Positions 1 through 7,794 of a stretch of 12,247 nucleotides of DNA are shown one piece after another. Origin of the DNA: Oehlia diaphana (taxonomy: Eukaryota > Glomeromycota > Glomeromycetes > Glomerales > Glomeraceae); contig QZLH01000442.1 in assembly GCA_003833135.1 (NCBI GenBank), positions 20,041 to 32,287 on the forward strand. The letters run 5' to 3'. The notes under the pieces are model-generated. The model worked only from the letters and a program-made list of their open reading frames with translations. It was not told the origin of the DNA and searched no databases. A program made the translations under genes and the position numbers. Positions within the stretch are counted from its first letter, which is position 1. Every line of letters starts with the position of its first letter.

Positions 1-945
1 TCCTTCTCCACTATAATATCCATTGGCTAGATTAAACATTGCACCAATATGATCTTTTTCTGCTGCTTTTTGATACCAATAAAAGGCTTTTTCTAAATTC
101 TTTTCTGTTCCTTCTCCTTTATAATATTTATTAGCTAGATTAATTATTGCACCAATATGATCTTTTTCTGCTGCTTTTTGATACCAATGAAAGGCTTTTT
201 CTAAATTCTTTTCTGTTCCTGCTCCATTTCTATAACATATGCCTAGGCTATTCATTGCAATAATGCAATCTTTTTCTGCTGCTTTTTGATACCAATGAAA
301 GGCTTTTTCTAAATTCTTTTCTGTTCCCTCTCCATTTTTATAAAGTATAGCCAAAATATGCATTGCATTAATATAATCTTTTTCTGCTGCTTTTTGATAC
401 CAATGAAAGGCTTTTTCTAAATTCTTTTCTGTTCCTCTTCCATTATAATATCCATTGGCTAAATTAAACATTGCAATAATATGACCTTTTTCTGCTGCTT
501 TTTGCCACCAATGAATGGCTTTTTCTAAATTCTTTTCTGTTCCTTCTCCATAATAATATCTATTGGCTAGATTAAACATTGCATCAATATGATCTTTTTC
601 TGCTGCTTTTTGACACCAATGAAAGGCTTTTTCTAAATTCTCTCCATTTCTATAATATACAGCTAAATTATACATTGCAATAGTATGATCTTTTTCTGCT
701 GCTTTTTGCCACCAATGAAAGGCTTTTTCTAAATTCTTTTCTGTTTCTTCTCCAATATAATATCTATTGGCTACATTAAACATTGCATCAATATGATCTT
801 TTTCTGCTAATTTTTCTAAAGAATTTATGCATTCTTTACACCTTAATTTTTCAGTAAAAGTTGTATTACAATATGAACAATTTTTGGTGTCTATTGTAGA
901 AGTATCTTCATCTGAGATATTTAATTTATTAAATTCAGTTTCCAT
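1..945 (-). CDS. Sel1-like repeat protein, 5' part (runs off the left edge)
   Basis: An open frame of 315 codons reads from the ATG at 945 to base 1 with no stop, so the C-terminus is missing. A TAA lies in frame directly before the ATG, which fixes the start unless there is an upstream exon. The body holds Sel1-like (TPR-related) repeats, about 36 residues each, of the form AMFNLANxYYxGEGTEKNLEKAFxWxQKAAEKDH. EKD landmarks sit at residues 48, 84, 116, 152, 188, 224, 260 and 296. The short 84-116 spacing reflects loss of four codons (GTEK) from one unit. Ahead of the repeats is a Cys pattern, CSYC at 23-26 and CKEC at 36-39, that could bind zinc. Sel1 repeats form alpha-alpha solenoids that scaffold protein complexes. 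In Rhizophagus-type fungi they often accompany kinase domains, but none is visible here. There is no signal peptide or membrane segment. The family call is firm; the cellular role is unknown. Confidence 0.9.
   Translation of the reverse strand, partial: METEFNKLNISDEDTSTIDTKNCSYCNTTFTEKLRCKECINSLEKLAEKDHIDAMFNVANRYYIGEETEKNLEKAFHWWQKAAEKDHTIAMYNLAVYYRNGENLEKAFHWCQKAAEKDHIDAMFNLANRYYYGEGTEKNLEKAIHWWQKAAEKGHIIAMFNLANGYYNGRGTEKNLEKAFHWYQKAAEKDYINAMHILAILYKNGEGTEKNLEKAFHWYQKAAEKDCIIAMNSLGICYRNGAGTEKNLEKAFHWYQKAAEKDHIGAIINLANKYYKGEGTEKNLEKAFYWYQKAAEKDHIGAMFNLANGYYSGEG
53..804 (-). repeat. Tandem 108-bp repeat array encoding the Sel1 units
   Basis: The core tctttttctgctgctttt, or a close variant, starts at 53, 161, 269, 377, 485, 593, 689 and 797. 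The spacing is 108 bp except for one 96-bp step, where 12 bp are missing in frame. Much of each unit is nearly identical in DNA, including synonymous sites, which points to recent unit duplication or gene conversion. The copy at 797 is the most diverged, because tctgctaatttttc replaces the usual tctgctgcttttt. Confidence 0.9.
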
Positions 946-2577
946 TTATTATTTAGAAATTTGTTTTCTGGAAAATAAATTTATTTTTTTCTAGACAAAT
1001 TTTTTTTCTTATTAAATGTAATATATCATGAATGAAGCTTCTAAAAAGAAATATTTTAACCAAAGTAAATTACAACAATAAAAAAAAAATTCTCGGTCCG
1101 TATTATTTCCGATGCACTTGATGCACTGATCTGCATTGAGAAATTCCAACCATAGGTAGTTTAAAGCGGGCCGGAATTACAAATTACGACTGTGGCAAAT
1201 AGGGTATGACAAATAGTTTTTCACTAACCGAAAAAATTCTAAGTCCCCAGAATAACTAACTACTTACTAAAAATATAAAGTGGGTGCAATCATTACTATA
1301 ATCACGTGGTTCTGTCCATTGTAAAGTGTAAACGTCATGTTCAATAAAAAAAAAGTAACATTATAAGAAGTATTTTTATCAGCATTTTGCTCCAATAAAA
1401 TTAGTAGACAAATAGTCCTCTTTCTACTAACAAATAAAATAGGATTATGAACATGCCCTTGTTCAACATTATATGTAAACAATTATGATGCAGATCAATG
1501 CATCAGAAAAAATATAGTCCGAAAATTAATAATCCGGAATTTCTCATAAAAGGCTCATATTTCCGGAATTAATAATCTTATATCACGGAATTTATTGAAT
1601 AATTTACATTTTTCGTGAATGGATCCATGAAAGGCACATTTTTACGGAGTTTGTACAGAAATAAAGGATAAAATTTTTTATCGGGCCTAATTTTAGTTAA
1701 AACATGAAGGTATATTCTATTTTAAAATTTTATTTTTTAGATAATAATTTCATTTATTGTCCGGAGCGCATACTAAATGGTTTTGAACTTTTGATCTGTC
1801 CATCCACTTACGTCATAATTCCTTTTTTAAATAAACTACCCCTGCTCATTTCCTTTTATATTTGTATCCCCTTTTTTTGCAAAAACAATTTTTTATAATA
1901 CTTATAATTTATACATAATTTATATTTACTATATTTACTATATTTACAGAGAATCATAATAAGCAACGGACTTCAACAGTTTCCGTTTACCTAGTATAAT
2001 TTGTGACTTCCAATTAATTGTCAAAATAGTATGTGCTAACGAGAAAAAGCATTTAAATTAAATATTTTGACAGTTTATTTTCTATATGATAGCTTATCTC
2101 TTGCTACTTATATTTATTATATGTTAAAACATAAATTGTCCATTATATTTGATTTCTTTTAGTTTATTTTATATGTATAATTTCTTTTTTTTTGAAAAAA
2201 ACAGTAACGCGTTTTTATTTATGAAACAAATCAAAAGAAATGGTTTCATAAAATACAAACACCTAGAAAGAAGCAGACACTTCTCTCTATAACTGAGTCG
2301 AATCTAGTCATCTAGTCTAAAAGACTTTGATAAATCTAAAAATAATAATTGAAAATTTCTAAAATCTATCTATTGTGTACAAATTATATAAGCATTACTA
2401 AATTTGTAAATGTTTTAAATTATTTTTTCCGATTTTCTAATTTTATAAAAACTATAAACGCAGATATAAAACTATGATAGTAAATTCATTCATATATATA
2501 TATAATTGTAAGTCTCCTAAAAGACAATTAAAAACAAAACAAAAATTAAATTTAATCACTAAAGTATTATGAAATAA
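946..2577. other. Gene-free AT-rich interval
   Basis: I see no supported gene in these 1.6 kb. The first 130 bases are the promoter and leader side of the Sel1 gene and are rich in T and A runs, with no clear TATA box. The rest holds the candidate inverted-repeat element at 1097-1540, a stretch at about 1510-1660 with repeated ccggaatt-like words, and two small inverted repeats (2017-2028 with 2063-2074, 11 of 12 bases; 2218-2227 with 2243-2252, perfect). Short open frames at 1267-1482 and 1704-1898 have no recognisable domain. Confidence 0.6.
1097..1540. mobile_element. Candidate small inverted-repeat element
   Basis: Bases 1119-1136 (tgatgcactgatctgcat) and 1488-1505 are inverted copies matching at 17 of 18 positions. 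Outside them, the left side has tccgtattatttccga (from 1097) and the right side, read on the minus strand, has a related word with tccggattatt and ttttcgga, so the inverted similarity extends outward. The interior is AT-rich without a transposase. I could not find a convincing target-site duplication, so the ends are approximate. It may be a MITE-like element or just a diverged palindrome. Confidence 0.35.
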
Positions 2578-2961
2578 AATCTAACCTACGCCTTTGATAG
2601 AAATGTCACCACAAATCGGCCAAAAATTCATGTTTGTCCACATTATTCATCACCAAATCTGAATGTAAATCCAAAGACCCTAATCTTAAAAAATTGTTTC
2701 ATCCAATGGGAAAAATTTGTTTATTTTCTTTCAAAATTGGCAAAAATGTATTTGGCAGCTTCAGCAACTTCAACAGCTTCTGAAAGATTATTTAGCAATG
2801 CAGGTAATTTGATATCTGTGAAGAGAACTCGTATTGCTCCAGAACTCTTTAAAAGTATGATATTCCTTAAAAGGAATATGGATTTATATCAAAATATTAT
2901 TTATTCTCTTACATATTATAAAAATAATTTTTTACTAGATAAAAGATTTAGCTTATATTAA
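2578..2961 (+). pseudogene. hAT-family transposase remnant, C-terminal dimerisation domain
   Basis: The frame is open from just after a TAA at 2575-2577 to the TAA at 2959-2961. From about 2701 it matches the hAT C-terminal dimerisation region (Dimer_Tnp_hAT). It shows QWEKFVYFLSKLAKMYLAA, then the hallmark ATSTASERLFSNAGNLIS, then KRTRIAPE and a hydrophobic helix MIFLKRNMD. In intact transposases of 500-700 residues this domain is the last part and drives multimerisation. Here the BED zinc finger and the catalytic RNase H-like core are absent, and the codons before 2700 do not resemble the family. There is no ATG at the domain edge. I read it as a 5'-truncated dead copy. Domestication as a short expressed domain is possible but unsupported. 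Confidence 0.8.
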
Positions 2962-3074
2962 ATATAAAAACTGCTCTTACAAATCAATCATATTTACAAA
3001 TGTAAACTATCTGTCGGTATCTAAATTTTCCTATTGTCATATCAGACTAATAAAGAAGTTACTCCAGATAATAT

Positions 3075-4457
3075 CTAATATTTCCCACAAAAATGATCCG
3101 AAAAATTCGATAACACTTTTTCATCCATGTATTTTCTTATAATGTTTAAATGTAATATTTTCAAAATACTCACTATTATAAGTGATTCTAAAAAAATATA
3201 ATTTTCTTTCTCTACAGCTTTCAAAAAATATTTTGGTTAATGTATCTAATAAATTATCACCTATATTATTATTATTTTCATCATTTATATCCGTAAAATA
3301 TCTAAAACTATTGAATCCTAAATATACTAGATTTTTACAATTTAATAACAATGATTTAACACAATCGAAAACTTTAGGTATTTGATAACTGTTACAATTA
3401 TTAGCTATTGCTTTAATCAATAATCCTGTATTTTCAGCAACATGATTATCAAAAGTACAAATATTAATTTGTGAAATATTTCCTCTTGTTTTTTTAACTA
3501 ATGTTGCAGATTCTTTAAAACATGATAATCCATTAAGACAAAGAATTTGAAATTCAGGAAATTCTGAAATTGCAAGTAATTTTGGAATTCTTTAGTATCT
3601 TCATCACTATCATAATCACTATAAATTGTTATTTTTTTTAGATTAGTTAGTGATGTTAAGAATGAAGGCGGAATAATTCTAACTGAGCGTAAATTAAGTT
3701 TATTAATCGTATTTCCTTTCCTTTCTAATACTTCGCTTAATTCTTTACAAGTAGGTTCTTTTTTAATACGACGTCGACAAGAGGGATAGGAGGGAGAGGG
3801 TGAAATTCAAACGATACACTTTTTAATTTTCTTTCTGCATCGATTAAAGAGATTAATCCGGAAATTTTTCTTGAGTATAATCATGAATAATTAATACATT
3901 TAAATTTATCTTATAAAGTGAATCAGTATCAACTTTATCAACTTAAATATACAAACCATGAAGTTGAAAAAAACATGATGAGGCTCCTGGAATGATAATA
4001 TAAGTTGCAAGGTTTTCCATGATAATTCTTTAATATTATTACATTGGCTAATGTATAATTTGTATATCTTTTATTCTAAATATTTGTATTTTCCACATCT
4101 TCCAGTTATAAAGGTTTCACCAGTTACCATTTCTATAATTTCATTAATAAGTTTAGATTTCAGGAATTTACAATAACTAATATAATTGAATGAAGGCGGT
4201 TTTAAATGAATTGTTGAAGGTAATTTTATACCATTCACAAAAAAAAGTTGTTTTTTTGAAGTGGATAAAAGACAAGAAAGTATTATATTAAAAAATTTTT
4301 CTTTTGGTTTATTTTCTTTTAATTTATCATTAATTTTCTGTGGATAATTTTTCCATAAGATTGGAACTACTAAATGACACCATACTTTATTAACTAAAAT
4401 TTCTGTTTGTAATTCATTAAAAATGAAAACTAGGCAGTCCACATTAAGCCTTATCAT
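3075..4457 (-). pseudogene. F-box protein pseudogene, copy 1 (heavily decayed)
   Basis: This is the most degraded of three minus-strand F-box paralogues. The homologous start is the ATG at 4457 (MIRLNVDCLVFIFNELQ); another in-frame ATG lies at 4472. The F-box keeps LVNKVWCHLVVPILWKNY but lacks about nine residues just before it, where the intact copy has the KDHKSLHSFL segment. After a stop at 4071-4073 the homology continues in other frames: SQCNNIKELSWKTLQ near 4040, GLISLIDAERKLKSVSF near 3850, ELSEVLERKGNTINKLNLRS near 3710, SFLTSLTNLKK near 3650, and SCFKESATLVKKTRGN and ENTGLLIKAIANNC near 3430. About 25 residues after DTLTK are missing, and the tail IIRKYMDEKVLSNF lies in yet another frame, ending at TAG 3075-3077. 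There are at least four frame breaks plus several deletions, so no functional product is expected. Confidence 0.85.
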
Positions 4458-4776
4458 CTTTGAAAATTTCAAATAAAATTACTGAGATATTAAATGAACT
4501 GAGACCTGAGATGTTAACGGGATATTAGATGTTAGATATTAAAATAACATTTTATTATTAAAGTTTGTTAATATAATGTTATATGATATCAAAACATGAC
4601 ATTTAAAATAGTAGTTAAATAAAATTAAAAAAAATGGTGTTTTGTGTCATTGTGTGACTAACGTCTGCATAAATTAATTTTGAATTGCTAATCCGTATTA
4701 TTTATAGTTAACCGCTTGATCTGCAAGTCATGTTGTACACCTAATCCAATTCCGGTTAATGAAATAATAATCGGAA

Positions 4777-5232
4777 TTTTTTTTTTCCATCCGATCTTTT
4801 ACTTTCTTTTTCAAATTTCCTCTTTTCTCTTTCAAAACACCTTTGTCTTTTCCTTTTTTTTACTTTTTTTAAAAATTTTCCCCTCTATTTTTTTTTCATT
4901 CTTTTCACCGTTTAGACTTGGTTTTTTTTTTTTCAAAACCGAAAAATTATTATTTTTTTTATTAAATAATCTTTTTAAGACTTATATTATTTTTTTCGGT
5001 CTTTTTTGGACCGAATTATTATTTATTTCAGAATTTTTTTCAGTACTTAATTTTTTTTTTTTTTTTTAAACCGATTTCTTTCTTTATCCTTTTTCTTTCC
5101 CCGTATTTTTTTTCTTTTTCTTTCGAATTTTTTCTTTTTCAACCCGATTTTCCCTCCCCACAAATTTTTTTTTTGTTTTTTACCTATTGACTTTTTTCCA
5201 ATCCGAAATTTTTTTTCCCCTTTTTGTTTTTG
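4777..5232. repeat. Long polypyrimidine tract (T/C-rich on the plus strand)
   Basis: About 450 bases are almost purely T and C on the plus strand, with T runs up to roughly 17 and recurring short breaks such as ccgaaaaatt, accgaatt, aaccgattt, ccgtattt and ccgaaatt. A phenylalanine- and leucine-rich open frame crosses it, but that follows from composition alone. Such tracts can arise by replication slippage or as decayed poly-T tails of elements. Confidence 0.8.
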
Positions 5233-5509
5233 TAATGAATTTGTAAATTTGTAAATTTCACAATACTGCTAACATTTGTTTCGTGTGATAAATAAATTTT
5301 GCATTTAATAATAATATTTTATATATTGTATAACACTTGCACACAATTCATTGTTATTTATATAATCATGTAAATTGTGTAATTTATTATATTTATTTCC
5401 TACTAATGGCATCATAATAATAGTAAAAAACTAGACTATTCACACTGCATGGCAAATAAAATAAAAGTGAATTATTATTTATTCTCTTACTTGATGGGCA
5501 AGTATCATC

Positions 5510-5538
5510 CCCGATGCAACGCGACGGGTTACGCCTAG
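5510..5538 (+). mobile_element. Helitron-like 3' terminus
   Basis: Bases 5510-5528 (cccgatgcaacgcgacggg) can fold into a short GC-rich hairpin: four C/G pairs, one A-A mismatch, then T-G, G-C and C-G pairs around a three-base loop. It is followed by ttacgc and then CTAG at 5535-5538, with T at 5539. A 16-20-base hairpin a few bases before CTRR, with insertion before a T, is the known 3' signature of Helitrons. The GC-rich patch stands out against AT-rich surroundings. I could not identify the 5' TC end or any Rep/helicase coding, so this would be a non-autonomous or truncated element. Confidence 0.5.
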
Positions 5539-5662
5539 TATCTTAACTAAAGAAGTTACACCGAAAAAAAAGTATTTTCGGATTTGGACAGTTATACTGT
5601 ATATATAAAATAATGAAATAAATCTTCATAAATAATATTGATCACATTTATTCTACTTTATT

Positions 5663-7089
5663 CTACACACAATTCGACCCTTTTATTATACCTTTATTAA
5701 TGTACCTTCTAATAATTAACATGTGATCTCTTGTAATATAACTTTCATGAGTGATTCCAAAATAAAGTAAATTAATATTTCGATTTTTACAACTTTCAAA
5801 AAACAATTCAAAAGAATCAGTTGAAAATTTCCAATCCCCACTTAATGATATATAAATTAAAGATTTTGGAGAAAATTAAGTTAAAATATTTAATAATTCA
5901 TCACCAAAATTATAATTTTCATTCACAAGAATATTTAAACTATCAAATTCTAAACGTGATAAATTTCTACAATTTAATAATAATAATGATTTTATATGAA
6001 TAAAATCTTTAGGTTCAAGATGAGTATATAATCTATTAATCTTTGGATAATTATTAAAAATTGCTTTAATTAATAATCCAGTATTTTCAACATTTTTATT
6101 AATAGAATTAATAATAACTTGTAAAATATTTCCTTTTGTTTTTTCAATTAATATTGCCAACTCTTCAAACCAAAATAATCCATAAAAATCAATATATTCT
6201 AATTCTAAAAATTCTGATATCATTAAATATTGTTGAAATTCTTTAATGTCCCCTCTAATAATATTATCATTATCATAATTATAAATCGATAAATTCTTTA
6301 AATTAATAAATGATGTTAGAAATGAAAGATGAAATAATATTAAGTGAGTGTAAACAGAGATCATTTAATGTATTATACTTCCTTTTTATTGCATTGCTTA
6401 ATTCTTTACAATATTCCATCTTAATATATTTAAAAAGTGATAATCTTTTTAAATTTTTCTGCGCGTCAATTAATGAAATTAAACCGGGAAGATTATGAGT
6501 ACAATTATAAATCATTAATCCATTTAAATCTTTACAAATTTGTATCATTTCATAAAGAGAATTTGGAGATACGGAATCAATACTAATATATAAATTATTT
6601 AATTGAGAAAAACATTCTGTAGCACCTGAAAATAATGATAAAGGTTGAGAAGTTTTCCATTGTAATATTTTAACATTTTTACATTGACTTACGAATAATT
6701 TATAAATTTCTTGTTCTAAAAGATTATTTTTTGTTGAATAATCAAAATTATTTAAAATTTCATCTTTAAAATATCATATCTTTAATATCATCAATAATTC
6801 CAGCTCTTGGAAATTCACATAAAGGTTTTAAAAAAATTGTTGATGGTAATTTAATATTATTATCAAATAAAAATTGTTTTGAATATGTTGATAAACAAGA
6901 AAGTATGATATTAAAAATCTTTTTTTCTGATTCTTTATGATTACAATACCAAGAATATTTTTTCCATAATATTGGTACTACTAAATTACACCATTCTTTA
7001 TTAACTAAAAGACATGAATATAAACTTTTTTTATCTAATCGTGATTCCTTTAAAATAAGGTTAAAACAATCTAAATTTAATTTTATCAT
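5663..7089 (-). pseudogene. F-box protein pseudogene, copy 2 (three lesions)
   Basis: The homology spans a whole gene of about 474 residues, close to the 468 of the intact neighbour, from the ATG at 7089 (MIKLNLDCFNLIL) to the TAG at 5663-5665. The F-box region reads SLYSCLLVNKEWCNLVVP then ILWKKY. Later landmarks match copy 3: LFVSQCKN, LSLFSGATECFSQL, QICKDLNGL, LPGLISLIDAQKNLK, ILIEKTKGNIL, ENTGLLIKAIFNN, NFGDELLNIL and SPKSL. Three lesions break it: an extra base in the A run at 6768-6771, an extra base near 6325-6331, and an in-frame TAA at 5876-5878 where the intact copy has Lys. The tail (MLIIRRYINKGIIKG) is well kept. So few lesions suggest recent loss of function, or sequence errors. 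F-box proteins bind Skp1 through the N-terminal F-box and substrates through the C-terminal region. Confidence 0.85.
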
Positions 7090-7261
7090 TTTTATAAATT
7101 AAAAAGTAATTTAAAGTGTTTTTTTTTATTGTGAGTAAAAAATTCTCGATAATAAATATTTTAAATTTTCGTATGATCCCAAAAATAGTCATTCTTATAA
7201 TTAATAAGTAAAGGTGCACCATATATAAACATACTACCAATTAATACATTAAACATTATAT

Positions 7262-7423
7262 CTAATTTAATATACTGTACTCTCTACTGGGATCCGTAGT
7301 ATAAACATTCATATTTACACTTCTTAACCCATCTACAACTTCATTAATTTATCTCCATTGATCATAAAATTTGTCAAACACATGCGTTTTTCCACTATGT
7401 TCTAAATATCTTACAACATCATT
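7262..7423 (-). pseudogene. Degenerate coding-like stretch, unknown family
   Basis: One minus-strand frame is open for 24 codons (NDVVRYLEHSGKTHVFDKFY and four more), then has TAA at 7349-7351, then runs 28 further codons (starting INEVVDGLRSVNMNVYTTD) to TAG 7262-7264. The mixed, charged composition looks more like coding sequence than the surrounding AT-rich DNA does. I do not recognise the family. It may be a decayed exon related to the proline-rich frame just upstream, but the two are in different frames. It could also be chance. Confidence 0.25.
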
Positions 7424-7443
7424 TTAGCTCTTGTCACTTATCA

Positions 7444-7584
7444 CTAGTTGGCCCCCACTCCACATGAGGTGGTTCCAGTAGGTGGTGGTGAAGGTGGTGG
7501 TGGTGGCATATGTTCATTTGCACTTGGAAATTTGTTTAAGTTGATGCCGTTTCTAATTCGATAAACGTGCTGTAATGTTTTCAT
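7444..7584 (-). CDS. Short proline-rich open frame, unknown
   Basis: A 46-codon frame runs from the ATG at 7584 (AACAATGAAA context) to TAG 7444-7446. It starts MKTLQHVYRIRNGINLNKF and carries MPPPPPSPPPTGTTSC. Local GC content is well above that of the neighbours because of the CCA/CCT run. It has no signal peptide and no known domain. It could be the first exon of a lost or spliced gene, a real small protein, or a chance frame over a proline-codon microsatellite. Function unknown. Confidence 0.25.
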   Translation of the reverse strand: MKTLQHVYRIRNGINLNKFPSANEHMPPPPPSPPPTGTTSCGVGAN

Positions 7585-7794
7585 TGTTTGATGGATGATG
7601 ATATTGTTAATTGTTACTTGTATAAGTGATTAAACTTTCAAAAATTCTTAGATCGTAGGGAGAATAATTTTACTATGATGATTTAGTTTTATTTATTTAA
7701 TGCTGATATTTCATTTATTTCATTAGATGGTTATGATCGTAATTGTGGAATATACAAACATAACACATGACAACCAATATTAGCGGCTGAAGAT

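Larger units (their letters stand above)
4458..5662. other. Interval between F-box copies 1 and 2
   Basis: No gene is supported here. The interval holds direct short repeats at 4490-4550 (gatgttaa, gatgttag), a word pair shared with the 1097 element (tccgtattattt at 4692-4703, tgatctgca at 4717-4725), the pyrimidine-rich tract at 4777-5232, an AT-rich stretch at 5233-5500, and the Helitron-like end at 5510-5538. A further short inverted repeat (ccgaaaa/ttttcgg) lies at about 5562-5582. Confidence 0.6.
7090..7794. other. Interval between F-box copies 2 and 3
   Basis: The interval carries the promoter side of copy 2, a degenerate coding-like stretch (7262-7423), a short proline-rich open frame (7444-7584), and the 3' flank of the intact F-box gene. 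On the minus strand two overlapping AATAAA words lie at 7688-7697, about 100 bases after the stop of the intact gene. They could serve as a polyadenylation signal, although such words are common in AT-rich DNA. Confidence 0.5.

Noticed and set aside
53..804. Regularly spaced repeats resembling a CRISPR array
   Set aside because: The 108-bp period lies in frame within a protein-coding Sel1 array, and the intervening DNA is not unique spacer sequence.
1267..1482. 71-codon minus-strand open frame
   Set aside because: No domain or family resemblance and no clear promoter context. It lies inside the candidate inverted-repeat element and is likely chance.
1704..1898. 64-codon plus-strand frame rich in Phe, Leu and Ile
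   Set aside because: Composition follows the AT-rich DNA. No homology or motif is visible.
2017..2074. Inverted pair attgtcaaaata / tattttgacagt, 58 bp overall
   Set aside because: Arms are short (11 of 12 bases) and AT-rich, with no target duplication. Plausible by chance at this base composition.
2218..2252. Perfect 10-bp inverted repeat tttatgaaac / gtttcataaa
   Set aside because: Short, AT-rich and isolated, with no terminator or element context in a eukaryotic setting.
3182..3385. Open frame opposite F-box copy 1
   Set aside because: It is antisense to recognisable F-box-protein homology, so a shadow frame.
4716..5069. 117-codon plus-strand frame, mostly Phe and Leu
   Set aside because: It is produced by the polypyrimidine tract, since TTT/CTT/TTC codons follow from T/C runs. 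It looks like a membrane protein only by composition.
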